DNA of 64,000 nucleotides from Occultella glacieicola (GCF_004353825.1 NZ_SMNA01000004.1:124001-188000), one strand, 5' to 3'. Shown: positions 43,417-52,823, counted from the stretch's first letter. A program made the numbers and translations. The notes: generated by a model not told the origin, from the sequence alone.

Positions 43417-46245
43417 TCAGGACAGCGGCCGCGGGTGCTGGAGGCGCCGGCGGACGAGCAGTAGGGCGGTGCCAAGAAGCAGGATCGCCGCGCTGGCGGC
43501 CAGGGCCGGTAGCGTGTCGGACCCGGTGGTCGGCAGGCCCGGGTCCTGGTCGGCCGGCGGAGCACCGGTCGGGTCGATGTCGGCCGGTGGGCTCGTCGGC
43601 TCGGGGGCCGCGGCCGCGACGCTGAGGGTGAACTCCCTGGTGATCGGGTCGCCCACGAACACGGTGAAGGTCACGTCGCCGGCGACCTCGGGAGCACCGG
43701 ATATCACCCCCGTCGCCGTGTCGAGCCCCAGGCCCGCCGGAAGCTCGCCCTCGAAGAGGCCCCATGTGTACGGGCCGCCGTCGCCGCCGGTCGCCTCCAG
43801 GGTGAGGGAGTACTCCTCGCCGACCGTCGCTGCCGGGAGCGACTCCGTCACGATCACCAGCGGGTCGAGCACGGTCAGGGTGCCGTCGACGTAGAGGAAC
43901 GAGTAGAAGTCGTCCACGCCGCCGCTGCAGGAGGTGGTGCCCGCGTCGACGTCGTAGCCGCACGTGGGCAGCGTGTCCAGGTCCTCGACGGTGTCGCCGC
44001 CCAGCAGACCGGTGTAGCCGGCCGTCACCTCCGGCTCAAAGGCGCCCTCATAGGTGGTCGCGTCGCTCGCGGTCACGGTGACGACCCCGCCGGAACGCTC
44101 CACCGCACCGGCGTCACAGGCCTCACCGACCAGTCGCGGGAAGCCCGGTCCGCGCTGGTCGACGGTCCCGGGGCACAGGTCGATCGTGTCCCCGTCCCAC
44201 GGCACCGAGGTGCCGGGGGCGACCAGGTTCACGGCCGGGCTGGTCGGTCCCGGGAGCGTGGTTCGCGTCGGCCCGCCGTTGTTGCTCAGCGGCTCGAGCA
44301 GTGGGTCCGCGACGACGGTGGTGCCGGCGTCGAGTGCGCAGGTGTCGTCGGAGGCCACGTTGACGCCGCCGTCGGTCAGCCCGGCCGTCTCGCCGGTGCA
44401 GGCGGGTACTCCCTCAGGAGCGTGCACGATCGACCCGATCACGGTCGGTGCGGCGTCTTGGCCCAGGACGAGCCCGCCCTCGGCATTCTGCGCGACCGTG
44501 CTGCCGGCCAGCAACAGGGTCGCTACGGGGTAGTCCGGGGTCTCGAGCCCGGCGAGGCTGATGCCGGCAGCGCCGTTGCCGGCGACGGTGCTCGAGAGGA
44601 TGCGGGCCGCGGCACCGGCCCCCGTCACGAGGCCGCTGGCCTCGTTGCCGGTCACGTCGGTGCGCACGAGCCGGACGTCCGCGAGCCACTCGGAGCCGGC
44701 GGGGGCGGCCAGGATGCCGTGGCCCGTGATCGGAAACCCGATGCCCTCATCGAGGGCGGTGCGCACGTTGTCGCGGACGGTGCTGTCCTCGAGCCGGAGG
44801 GTGCCGCCCTGGACGGACGCGCCGAGCGCGTTGCCGGAGATGGTCAGGTCGCTGCCGGTGACCGTTGCGGAGAATCGGAGCGCGATGCCTCCGAGTCCGA
44901 AGGAGGCCGCCGGCCCGTCGACGTCCAGCCCGTTCCCGGTGATCTCGGTGCCGGTCAGATCGACCGTGGTCCGTTCCGCCGAACGCGGCCGCTCGGCGGC
45001 GAAGATGCCGGCCAGGTGGTTGTCGGCGACGACGCCACCGGTGATGGTGACCTCGGCGAACTCCGCGTACAGCCCGACCTCGTTCGCGCTGAGTTCGGTG
45101 TCGGTCAGGACGGCATCGAAGCCGTCGAGGAACACGCCGCCCAGTGCCGTCGCGCCGTCGGCGTCACCCCGGTTGCGCGTCACGACGCTGTCGGTGAGCA
45201 CCAGGGTGCCGTCGCCGGTCGAGGACGTCGCGAGGATCCCGGCCCCGTTGTCGGCGACGGTGCTGTTCGTCAGCGTGACGGCGCCGCCCTCGCCCAGCAT
45301 CACGCCGTTGTCGTTGCCGGAGATCGTGACGTCGTGGCCGGTGAACGTGCCACCCTGCTGGAACACGACCCCGCCGCGGTAGGTCCCGCCCGCGGGCTCG
45401 CCACTGTCGGTGATCGCCGTCCCGGTCACGTCGAACGCCGCGTCGGGGGTGTACCCGAGCAGGCCGGCCCCGAGGCTGCCGCTCACCGTGCCACCGGTGA
45501 TCGTCGCAACGCCCGCCATCATGGCAACGCCCACGCCGGAGGTGATGATGGCGGTCTCGCCGATGGCCACGGTCACCGGCGCCGCGCCCGCACCGGGGTC
45601 CAGCACGGGGTCGCCGCCGACGACGCCGTAGCCGACGCCGGCGATGGCGGAGTCCTCGATGGTGATCGTGCTGCCGCCCTCGCCGAGCACGCCGACGGCT
45701 CCAAGGGACGACGCCCCACCCGAGATGTCGATTCGCGAGAGGGTCACGCTCCGGTCCTCGGAGACTCGGATCACCGGCCGGAACGCGCTGGTGACGTCCC
45801 CGGCCACGAGACTCAGGTCGGCGAGGGTCACGTCGCCGCCGGCATCGACGAGCACCGTGGGTGCGTCGTCGAGGCTGGTGCCGGTCAGCGTCACGTCGCC
45901 CGCGGCGGAGCCCTGCAGCGTGACCGGGGTGGTGATCGTCAGCGCCTCCGCGTAGCTGCCGGCCGCGATCGCCACGATGTCATCGGCCGTGACCCGCGTG
46001 AGTGCCGCGCCGATCGTGGCGCACGCACCCGCTTCGGCGGTCTCGCCACACTCCGATCCGTCGGTTCCTGCGGCCTGGTCGACGTACCAGGTGATGCCGG
46101 CGGCCGCTGCGGGCGGCGCCCCCGACAGCGTCAGCGCGGCCGCTGCCACCACCGCCGAGCCGAACGCCGCCAGGCGTCGGCGGAGGTCTCGATGGTCGCC
46201 CATCCGGTCGTCGTGCACGGCGGTCCGGCCTCCGGCGGTGCGCAT
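43417..46245 (-). CDS. Large beta-helix surface protein with LPxTG anchor
   Basis: 942 residues from the ATG at 46245 (GGGGGA six bases upstream; a TTG at 46266 is the alternative). Order: Arg-rich N terminus with signal peptide cut after about GAPPAAAAG; a long right-handed parallel beta-helix (about 40-620) of Gly/Asn/Thr-rich turns such as GVVADNHLAGIFA and STVADNGAGILA, as in pectate-lyase-like choice-of-anchor proteins; an MBG/YDG-like domain (ATTYEGAFEPEVTAGYTG); a He_PIG Ig-like domain (LPAATVGEEYSLTLEATGGD); a Pro-rich spacer; LPTTG (from about 904), a hydrophobic helix and RRR tail. It is expected on the cell wall, attached by a sortase not encoded here. Ligand unknown. Confidence 0.88.
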   Translation of the reverse strand: MRTAGGRTAVHDDRMGDHRDLRRRLAAFGSAVVAAAALTLSGAPPAAAAGITWYVDQAAGTDGSECGETAEAGACATIGAALTRVTADDIVAIAAGSYAEALTITTPVTLQGSAAGDVTLTGTSLDDAPTVLVDAGGDVTLADLSLVAGDVTSAFRPVIRVSEDRSVTLSRIDISGGASSLGAVGVLGEGGSTITIEDSAIAGVGYGVVGGDPVLDPGAGAAPVTVAIGETAIITSGVGVAMMAGVATITGGTVSGSLGAGLLGYTPDAAFDVTGTAITDSGEPAGGTYRGGVVFQQGGTFTGHDVTISGNDNGVMLGEGGAVTLTNSTVADNGAGILATSSTGDGTLVLTDSVVTRNRGDADGATALGGVFLDGFDAVLTDTELSANEVGLYAEFAEVTITGGVVADNHLAGIFAAERPRSAERTTVDLTGTEITGNGLDVDGPAASFGLGGIALRFSATVTGSDLTISGNALGASVQGGTLRLEDSTVRDNVRTALDEGIGFPITGHGILAAPAGSEWLADVRLVRTDVTGNEASGLVTGAGAAARILSSTVAGNGAAGISLAGLETPDYPVATLLLAGSTVAQNAEGGLVLGQDAAPTVIGSIVHAPEGVPACTGETAGLTDGGVNVASDDTCALDAGTTVVADPLLEPLSNNGGPTRTTLPGPTSPAVNLVAPGTSVPWDGDTIDLCPGTVDQRGPGFPRLVGEACDAGAVERSGGVVTVTASDATTYEGAFEPEVTAGYTGLLGGDTVEDLDTLPTCGYDVDAGTTSCSGGVDDFYSFLYVDGTLTVLDPLVIVTESLPAATVGEEYSLTLEATGGDGGPYTWGLFEGELPAGLGLDTATGVISGAPEVAGDVTFTVFVGDPITREFTLSVAAAAPEPTSPPADIDPTGAPPADQDPGLPTTGSDTLPALAASAAILLLGTALLLVRRRLQHPRPLS

Positions 46246-46334
46246 CGCAGTTCCCCCTGCTTTCAATTGTGTATCTCAGATTTCCTGAGACCGTATCGCT
46301 CATTCCCTGATACGGGAACCCCCGGCTGCCCGCC

Positions 46335-46694
46335 TCAGGCCTCGGCAGCCTCGTCGGTCGAGTGGTAGATCCGGAACACGTTGCCGTCGGGGTCCGTGAA
46401 CGCCGCGTACCGGATCGGCGGCAGGTCCATCGGCTCGACGATGAAGGCCACGGACTGCTTCCTCTCGATGAAGTAGGCGTCGACGTCGGCGACCTCGTAG
46501 AAACCGGACTGGCCGTGCGGGTCGTCGGTGGCCACGTCGAGCATCAGCTCGATCTCGGAGTCCGGGATCTTGAAGGCGGCGGTGGTCTCGCCCATCCGCC
46601 ACGCCTCGTCCCACCCGAGGGTGTCCCGGTAGAAGGTGACCGCGCGATCGAGATCGGCCACGGGCTGGTAGATCATCGTGAGTTTGAGTGCCAT
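46335..46694 (-). CDS. VOC family protein (glyoxalase/bleomycin-resistance fold)
   Basis: 119 residues. Single VOC module pair: MIYQPVADLDRAVTFYRDTLGWDEAWRMG at the start and IRYAAFTDPDGNVFRIY at the end, with metal-ligand-type Glu (IELMLD) and terminal acidic tail. It could be a glyoxalase-like lyase, a dioxygenase or a binding protein. It is transcribed divergently from a TetR regulator across only 52 bp with repeated operators, so it is the likely regulated target. Confidence 0.87.
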   Translation of the reverse strand: MALKLTMIYQPVADLDRAVTFYRDTLGWDEAWRMGETTAAFKIPDSEIELMLDVATDDPHGQSGFYEVADVDAYFIERKQSVAFIVEPMDLPPIRYAAFTDPDGNVFRIYHSTDEAAEA

Positions 46695-46746
46695 GTCAGA
46701 ACCGTAAATGGATTATGTTTGGCCGTCAATGGTTTATGGTGTCGGG
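46695..46746. promoter_or_regulatory. Operators between VOC and TetR genes
   Basis: CCGTAAATGGATTATG (46702-46717) and CCGTCAATGGTTTATG (46723-46738) are direct repeats differing at two positions, 21 bp apart. The second extends to an imperfect palindrome (CCGTCAATGGTTTATGG, CC-T-AA/TT-A-GG). The AT-rich repeats overlap both promoters and are the natural sites for the TetR protein, implying repression of both genes. Confidence 0.6.
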
Positions 46747-47322
46747 ATGACGGACTGGATTCCGCTCCCGGGCAGCGCGAAGGCGCGACTGCTGGACGCG
46801 GCGATCGACCACCTCCAGCGTCAGGGGTACGAGGCGCTGAGCGTCCAGGCGGTCGCCCGCGCCGCGGGCGTGACCACCGGTTCGCTCTATCACCACTTCG
46901 GCAACAAGCTCGGCCTGTTCACGGTGGTCCGCGACGAGATGGACAAGCGCATGGTCGAGCGGATCGAGAGTGCCCTGGACGCGGTCGCGGTGGCCGGGGG
47001 GTCGGCCATGGAGGAGCCCGTCGGCGCCGGGCCGGTCGGCGCCGACGATGCCGTTGTGGTGGACCGGTCCGCGCTCGCGGCCGCGCTCGAGGTCGCGTTC
47101 GACGCGGCGGTGCGGTTCGGCGTCACCCGGGTGCTGGCGGAGCCACGGCCCGACGGCGGCGCGGACGTCATCGCCGCGGCGCTCCTGCGTGCAGTGCCGG
47201 GCCGGGCGGGCGCGACGGCCGCGATCCTCGCGGCGGCGTGGCGGCAGGCGCTGCGGTCGGTGGCGGACGGCGGTGACCCGGCCGACGTGCGTGCCGGGCT
47301 GAGGTGGCTGCTCCGGGGCTGA
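46747..47322 (+). CDS. TetR/AcrR family transcriptional regulator
   Basis: 191 residues from the ATG at 46747. N-terminal HTH: ARLLDAAIDHLQRQGYEALSVQAVARAAGVTTGSLYHHFGNKLGLF, the classic TetR three-helix DNA-binding domain. The C-terminal ligand domain (about 65-190) is Ala/Val-rich and not assignable. Divergent from the VOC gene and probably autoregulated through the 46.7-kb repeats. The cation transporter gene begins 18 bp after its stop, so co-transcription and control of metal export is an alternative role. Confidence 0.9.
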   Translation: MTDWIPLPGSAKARLLDAAIDHLQRQGYEALSVQAVARAAGVTTGSLYHHFGNKLGLFTVVRDEMDKRMVERIESALDAVAVAGGSAMEEPVGAGPVGADDAVVVDRSALAAALEVAFDAAVRFGVTRVLAEPRPDGGADVIAAALLRAVPGRAGATAAILAAAWRQALRSVADGGDPADVRAGLRWLLRG

Positions 47323-47340
47323 AGTGCCAGGGTTGCGGAT

Positions 47341-48318
47341 GTGAGCGAGCGCCGGCAGCGGGTCAGTCTCACGGTCCTGATCGCGTTCGGTGCGAACCTG
47401 CTGATCGCCGTCGCGAAGTCGGCGGCGGGGGCGATCACCGGGTCGGCCTCGATGGTCGCCGAGGCGGCGCATTCCTGGGCTGACACCGGGAACGAGATCT
47501 TCCTGATGATCGCCGAGCGTCGCGCCCGCCGTCCGCAGGATCCGGCGCACCCGCTGGGGTACGGGCGCGAGGCCTACGTCTGGTCCCTGTTCGCGGCGCT
47601 CGGGTTGTTCGTGGCCGGCTCGGCGGTCTCGATCATGCATGGCATCCAGAGCCTCACCGACCCGGAGCCCGCCACGAACTTCGCCGTGGCCTACGTGGTC
47701 TTCGCGATCGCGCTCGTGCTTGAGGGCACCTCGTTCCGGCAGGCTTACCGGCAGGTGCGTCGCGGCGCGAAGGAAAGCGGCCGGGACCTGCTCGAACACG
47801 CGATCGCCACCTCCGACCCGACCCTGCGGGCGGTGTTCGCCGAGGACTTCGCCGCGGTGCTGGGCATCCTGATCGCGTCCGGCGGGGTGCTGGCCCACCA
47901 GCTCACCGGCTCCCCGGTCCCCGATGCGATCGGTTCGATCCTGGTCGGCCTGCTGCTCGGCGTGGTGGCGATCATCCTGGTGGATCGCAACCGGCGGTTC
48001 CTGGTCGGGGTCGAGGTGTCAGCGGCGGTCCGCGCGCGCGTCGTGGAGGCCCTGCTCGCTGTCCCGGAGGTCAGCCGGGTGACCCAGCTGCACATCGAGT
48101 TCGTCGGACCGCGGCAGGTGTACCTGGTGGCGACCCTCGACCTGGTCGGCGACGAGGTGGAGTCGCACGTCGGGGCGCGTCTGCGCGCACTGGAGGAGCG
48201 GATCGAGACGACGCCGAGCGTGATCCGGGCCGTGCTCACGGTGGCCGCGCCGGATGCCCCCGACCTGGACCTCGGTCTCGGGGCCCGGGCCGGCGACGGT
48301 GGCCACGCCGGGGATTAG
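47341..48318 (+). CDS. Cation diffusion facilitator family transporter
   Basis: 325 residues from a GTG. Six membrane helices and a cytoplasmic C-terminal domain, as in FieF/CzcD. Metal-site motifs: ASMVAEAAHSWADTGNEIF (His/Asp pair in helix II) and AVFAEDFAAVLGI (Glu/Asp pair in helix V). The C-terminal regulatory domain has VSRVTQLHIEFVGPRQVYLV. It exports Zn2+ or another divalent metal in exchange for protons. Only 18 bp after the TetR stop, so likely in the same transcript. Confidence 0.9.
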   Translation: MSERRQRVSLTVLIAFGANLLIAVAKSAAGAITGSASMVAEAAHSWADTGNEIFLMIAERRARRPQDPAHPLGYGREAYVWSLFAALGLFVAGSAVSIMHGIQSLTDPEPATNFAVAYVVFAIALVLEGTSFRQAYRQVRRGAKESGRDLLEHAIATSDPTLRAVFAEDFAAVLGILIASGGVLAHQLTGSPVPDAIGSILVGLLLGVVAIILVDRNRRFLVGVEVSAAVRARVVEALLAVPEVSRVTQLHIEFVGPRQVYLVATLDLVGDEVESHVGARLRALEERIETTPSVIRAVLTVAAPDAPDLDLGLGARAGDGGHAGD

Positions 48319-48351
48319 GTTCCACCCGGGTCGTTGAATACGCTTCGGCGC

Positions 48352-50628
48352 ATGTCTGTCGACCCCGCCGCCAACCCAACGGATCCCGCTGCTTCCACCG
48401 GCGCAGCGCCGGCCGCGTCCTCGGATGCGACTGCGGCGCCGGAGCCCGATGCGGCCGCCGAGGCGGCGGCCGTCGACGGTGACGTCGACGAGCAGGCGAC
48501 CCCCGCCGTCGACCAGGACCCCGACGTTTCCGCGGAAGCGATCACGGCGCCCGAGCCCGGCGCGGCCGCTGAGGCTGCCACGACCGACGGTGACGCCGTC
48601 GCCGAGGTGACCCCCGCCGTCGAGCCGGAGCCGGACGCCTGGCCGATCGCGCTGACCGGCATGGGCTTCGGCGGCGACTACAACCCGGAGCAGTGGCCGA
48701 TGGCCACCCGCCTGGAGGACGTCCAGCTGATGCGGGAGGCCGGGGTGAACATCGTCAGCCTGGCGATCTTCTCCTGGGCCACGATCGAGCCGCGCGAGGG
48801 CCGCTACGACTGGGCCTGGCTTGACAACATGATGGACCGGCTCGCCGCGGCCGGGATCCGGGTCGCGCTGGCGACCGCGACCGCGTCGCCACCGCCGTGG
48901 CTGACCATGGCGCACCCGGAGATCCTGCCCCGGCTCGCCGACGGCACCGTGCTCGGTCAGGGCGGGCGCCAGGCGTACGCGATCTCCTCGAAGGTCTACC
49001 GCGACTACGCGGTGAAGATGGCGAAGGCGGTCGCCGAACGCTACGCGGGTCACCCCGCGCTGGCGCTGTGGCACGTCGACAACGAGATCGGCTGCCACGT
49101 CCCGCACGACTACTCCGAGTCCGCCGAGAAGGCGTTCCGGGCCTGGCTGATCAAGCGGTACAAGTCGATCAACGCGCTGAACGAGGCCTGGGGCACCGCC
49201 TTCTGGTCGCAGAAGTACAACTCGTTCAAGGACGTCCTGCCGCCGCGGGCCGCCCCCACCTACGCGAACCCGACCCAGCAGCTGGACTTCGCGCGGTACT
49301 CCTCCGACACCCTGCTCAGCTACTACACGCTGCTGCGGGACGCAGTCCGCAAGATCACGCCCGAGGTCCCGATCACCACGAACTTCATGGTCGGGCCGGG
49401 CACGAAGTGGATGGACTACTACCGCTGGGGCGACGAGGTGGACGTGGTCGCGACCGACCACTACACGGTCGCCGCAGACGCCGAGCGCGAGATCGACCTC
49501 GCCCTGGCCGCGGACATGACCCGTGGCACCGCCAAGGGCAGGCCGTGGATCCTCATGGAGCACTCCACCGGCGCCGTGAACTGGCAGCCGCGCAACCGCG
49601 CGAAGGGGCCGGGGGAGATGCTGCGGAACTCGCTGGCCCACGTCGCCCGAGGCGCGGACTCGGTGATGTTCTTCCAGTGGCGCCAGTCCCGGGCCGGCGC
49701 GGAGAAGTTCCACTCCTCGTTGGTGCCGCACGCCGGCCGGAACTCCGAGATCTGGTCCGACACGGTGCGCCTGGGCGAGACCCTGCGGGCGATCGCGGAC
49801 GTGCGGGGGTCGCGCGTGCAGGCGCGCGCGGCGATCGTGTTCGACTACCAGAACTGGTGGGCCGTCGAACTGGACTCGCACCCGAGCGAGGACGTCACCG
49901 CGTTCGACCGGCTGCGCGCGCTCTACCGCGAGCTCTGGCGACGTGGCGTGACCGTGGACGTGGTGAACCCGACCGCCGACCTGTCCGGCTACGACCTGGT
50001 CGTGGTACCGACGCTGTACCTGGTTACCGACGAGGGGGCCGCCAACATCGCGGCCGCCGCCGAGCGTGGCGCCAGCGTGCTGATCACCTACTTCTCCGGC
50101 ATCGTCGACGAGAACGACCACGTGCGCCTCGGCGGCTACCCGGGTGCGTTCCGGGACCTGCTCGGGGTGAACACGGACGAGTTCTTCCCGCTGCTCGCGG
50201 ACGAGCGCGTGGCGCTCGATGACGGGACGACGGCGGATGTCTGGACCGAGCGGGTCCGCGTCACCTCCGCGCAGGTGCTCCGGTCGTTCGTGGACGGCCC
50301 GTTGCCGGGCGGGCCCGCCGTCACGCGCAACGAGGTCGGAACGGGCGCGGCCTGGTATGCGGCGACGCGGCAGGACGAGGCCGGGGTGGCGTGGCTGGTC
50401 TCGGAGCTGCTCGCCGAGTCCGGGGTCGAGGCGGCCGCCGCCACCGCGCCCGGCGTCGAGGTCGTCCGGCGGGCCGGCGAGGACGGCGCGTCCTACCTGT
50501 TCGTGCTCAACCACACCGACGCCACGGCGAGCGTGCCCGCGCGCGGTACCGACCTGATCACCGGAACCGTGCACGATGGCGACGTCACCGTGCCCGGCTG
50601 GGGCTCCGCCGTCGTCCGGGAGGCCTGA
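48352..50628 (+). CDS. Beta-galactosidase, glycoside hydrolase family 42
   Basis: 758 residues from the ATG at 48352. The GH42 barrel starts near residue 104 (MGFGGDYNPEQWP) with FSWATIEPREGRYDW, LWHVDNEIGCH (acid/base Glu) and ILMEHSTGAVNWQPRN (nucleophile Glu); then the trimerisation and C-terminal domains (SGIVDENDHVRLGGYPG). It hydrolyses beta-galactosides or alpha-L-arabinopyranosides. The first about 97 residues are an acidic Ala/Pro/Asp/Glu tail made of two similar copies of a roughly 38-residue segment; an ATG at 48661 would remove it but has no ribosome-binding site. No signal peptide. No sugar transporter is adjacent. Confidence 0.9.
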   Translation: MSVDPAANPTDPAASTGAAPAASSDATAAPEPDAAAEAAAVDGDVDEQATPAVDQDPDVSAEAITAPEPGAAAEAATTDGDAVAEVTPAVEPEPDAWPIALTGMGFGGDYNPEQWPMATRLEDVQLMREAGVNIVSLAIFSWATIEPREGRYDWAWLDNMMDRLAAAGIRVALATATASPPPWLTMAHPEILPRLADGTVLGQGGRQAYAISSKVYRDYAVKMAKAVAERYAGHPALALWHVDNEIGCHVPHDYSESAEKAFRAWLIKRYKSINALNEAWGTAFWSQKYNSFKDVLPPRAAPTYANPTQQLDFARYSSDTLLSYYTLLRDAVRKITPEVPITTNFMVGPGTKWMDYYRWGDEVDVVATDHYTVAADAEREIDLALAADMTRGTAKGRPWILMEHSTGAVNWQPRNRAKGPGEMLRNSLAHVARGADSVMFFQWRQSRAGAEKFHSSLVPHAGRNSEIWSDTVRLGETLRAIADVRGSRVQARAAIVFDYQNWWAVELDSHPSEDVTAFDRLRALYRELWRRGVTVDVVNPTADLSGYDLVVVPTLYLVTDEGAANIAAAAERGASVLITYFSGIVDENDHVRLGGYPGAFRDLLGVNTDEFFPLLADERVALDDGTTADVWTERVRVTSAQVLRSFVDGPLPGGPAVTRNEVGTGAAWYAATRQDEAGVAWLVSELLAESGVEAAAATAPGVEVVRRAGEDGASYLFVLNHTDATASVPARGTDLITGTVHDGDVTVPGWGSAVVREA

Positions 50629-50652
50629 GCAGCCACGCCCGGGGGGAGCGTG

Positions 50653-51570
50653 CTAGGGACGGACCCGGATGACGGTCTTGCCCCGGGTCCGCTCGGTCCG
50701 GTTGAACGCGGCGACGGCCGCCTCGAGGGGCGTGACGGTGCCGACGCTCGTCCGCAGTCGCCCGTCCCGCACCCGCTGGACGATCTCGGCGAGCTGGGCG
50801 CGGTCGGCCTCGACCACGAAATCCAGCGCGAGACCCTGAGCGGGGCGGGCCTCGGGTGGGCCGGCGATGGTGACCAGGGTTCCCCCGGGTCGAACCAGGC
50901 GTGCGGACCGCGCCCCGATCTCGCCACCGATGACGTCGAAGACGAGGTCGACGTCGCCGACGTCCTCCAGCGCGTCGTTGTCGAGATCGACGAAATCGTG
51001 GGCGCCGAGGTCGAGCGCCGCCGCCCGGTCGGCGGAGCGTCCGGTGCCGATCACGTGGGCGCCCGCCTGCTGGGCGAGCTGTGTCGCCATCGACCCGACC
51101 CCGCCGGCCGCACCGTGGACCAGCACGCTCTGCCCCACGTCGAAGCGGCCGTGCACGAACAGCCCCTGCCATGCGGTCAGGCCCGAGATCGGCAGACTCG
51201 CGCCGATGGTGAAGTCGACGTCGCCCGGCAGCGGCGCGAGGTTGCGTGCCTCGACGGCCACGTACTCCGCCAACGTGCCGTCGCGCGTCCAGTCCGTGAG
51301 CCCGAACACCCGCTGGCCCACCGTCAGGCCCCTCGTGCCGTAACCGAGCGCGCTGACCACACCGGCCAGTTCGTGGCCGGGGATCGACGGCGTTCGGTCG
51401 CGGCCGAGGCGGTCCGTCCACGTCCCGGGCCAGGTCAGCTCACCCGGGGTGAACCCGGACGCATGAACCTCGACGAGGACGTCGTTCCCGGCCGCCTCGG
51501 GGTCGGGTCGCTCCGTCAGGGTCATCCCGGCCGTTCCCGCTGCCTGATCCGTCACCACAATGGCCTTCAT
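50653..51570 (-). CDS. NADP-dependent quinone-oxidoreductase-like zinc-less alcohol dehydrogenase
   Basis: 305 residues from the ATG at 51570, GGAGG six bases upstream. Medium-chain dehydrogenase of the quinone-reductase type: PGHELAGVVSALG, then the Rossmann motif VLVHGAAGGVGSMATQLA. The Cys/His zinc ligands of zinc alcohol dehydrogenases are absent, fitting the zinc-independent group that reduces quinones or enones with NADPH. Substrate unknown. Convergent with the GH42 gene. Confidence 0.87.
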   Translation of the reverse strand: MKAIVVTDQAAGTAGMTLTERPDPEAAGNDVLVEVHASGFTPGELTWPGTWTDRLGRDRTPSIPGHELAGVVSALGYGTRGLTVGQRVFGLTDWTRDGTLAEYVAVEARNLAPLPGDVDFTIGASLPISGLTAWQGLFVHGRFDVGQSVLVHGAAGGVGSMATQLAQQAGAHVIGTGRSADRAAALDLGAHDFVDLDNDALEDVGDVDLVFDVIGGEIGARSARLVRPGGTLVTIAGPPEARPAQGLALDFVVEADRAQLAEIVQRVRDGRLRTSVGTVTPLEAAVAAFNRTERTRGKTVIRVRP

Positions 51571-51710
51571 CGGACACCTCCACGTTCGGACCTCGTCGGC
51601 ATCGACCAGTATCGCCTGACGCCGGATCCCGGTGTCAGGCCCCCGTGGATCGGGCACACGCAGGGGCGGGTCATGGAGCGGTGGGCGGACCAGTGCTAGC
51701 GTGCCCCACC

Positions 51711-52820
51711 ATGCTGGCCGACCGATCCATCACCCGTATCGAGACCGCCGAGATCCCCGCGCGCTACCCGCGCCGCATCGGGCGGAACGCGCGCCTGGGA
51801 AGCCACGGCTCCGGGCCGACGGCGACCGCCGTCCAGCTGCGGACCGACGACGGGGCGAGCGGGTGGGGCCTGCTCGGGCGGGGTGGGCTGGACGGCTTGG
51901 ACGCGCTGCTGGGCGCGCCGGTCGGCACCCTGTTCGATCCCGCGGTCGGGGTCATCGATGAGCGTGCCTCGGCGCTCGATTTCGCCCTGCACGACCTGGC
52001 CGCCCGCGACCTGGGGGTGCCGGTGCACGAGCTGCTCGGTGGCCGTGGCGAGACCACGGTCGATTGCTACTCCGGCGCGATCTACTTCGACGACCTCGAC
52101 CCCGAGGAGGCCCCGCGTGGGCTGGGGGCGGTGCTCGCGAACTGCGCGTCCGACCGGGAGGCGGGCTACCGGGCGTTCAAGCTGAAGATCGGGCGCGGCC
52201 ACCGCTGGCTGGACCGCGAGGAGGGTTTCGCGCGTGATGTCGAGGTCACCCACGCGGTCCGCGAGGCCCACCCGGACGCACGGATCCTCGTCGACGCCAA
52301 CAACGGATTCAGTCCCCAGGAGACGGTCCGCTACCTGCGGGCGGTCGCGGACTGTGACCTGTACTGGATCGAGGAGCCGTTCCACGAGAACGCGGCGGGA
52401 CTGCGGCTCGTGCGCGACTTCCTGCGGGAGCGCGGCTCGTCGACACTGGTCGCCGACGGTGAGTTCGAGCCCGACGAGGATCAGGTGCTGGACCTGGCGG
52501 CCGCCGGGCTCATCGACGTGCTCCTGATGGACGTCGTCTCGTTCGGGCTCACGTCCTGGCGGCGGGTGATGCCGACGGTCCGGGAACTCGGCGTCGATGC
52601 CTCCCCGCACGCGTGGGGCCTGCCGATCAAGACCTGGTACGCGGCCCAGCTCGCGGCCGGCCTGGGGTCGGTCCGCACGGTCGAGGGGGTGCCGGGCGTG
52701 ACCGACGGGGTGGCGGCGGACGGCTACCGCCTGGTCGAGGGACGTCTCAGCGTCCCGGACGCACCGGGGTTCGGCCTCGAGCTCACCGCGCCGACGCGGT
52801 CACTGGTCCCGGTCGGCTGA
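51711..52820 (+). CDS. Mandelate racemase/enolase superfamily protein (acid-sugar dehydratase-like)
   Basis: 369 residues from the ATG at 51711. Capping domain about 1-120, then a beta-barrel with FKLKIGRGHRW (KxK-type base), ILVDANNGF (first metal Asp), YWIEEPFHE (second metal Glu), VADGEFE (third) and SPHAWGLPIK (catalytic His of the D-galactonate/mandelate-type group). Such enzymes abstract the proton alpha to a carboxylate, typically dehydrating sugar acids. The exact acid cannot be read out. Single gene, convergent with the SDR gene (3 bp apart). Confidence 0.87.
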   Translation: MLADRSITRIETAEIPARYPRRIGRNARLGSHGSGPTATAVQLRTDDGASGWGLLGRGGLDGLDALLGAPVGTLFDPAVGVIDERASALDFALHDLAARDLGVPVHELLGGRGETTVDCYSGAIYFDDLDPEEAPRGLGAVLANCASDREAGYRAFKLKIGRGHRWLDREEGFARDVEVTHAVREAHPDARILVDANNGFSPQETVRYLRAVADCDLYWIEEPFHENAAGLRLVRDFLRERGSSTLVADGEFEPDEDQVLDLAAAGLIDVLLMDVVSFGLTSWRRVMPTVRELGVDASPHAWGLPIKTWYAAQLAAGLGSVRTVEGVPGVTDGVAADGYRLVEGRLSVPDAPGFGLELTAPTRSLVPVG

Positions 52821-52823
52821 GGC

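Noticed and set aside
48019-50574. 851-codon minus-strand frame opposite the GH42 gene
   Set aside because: Shadow of the strongly conserved beta-galactosidase frame; no recognisable domain.
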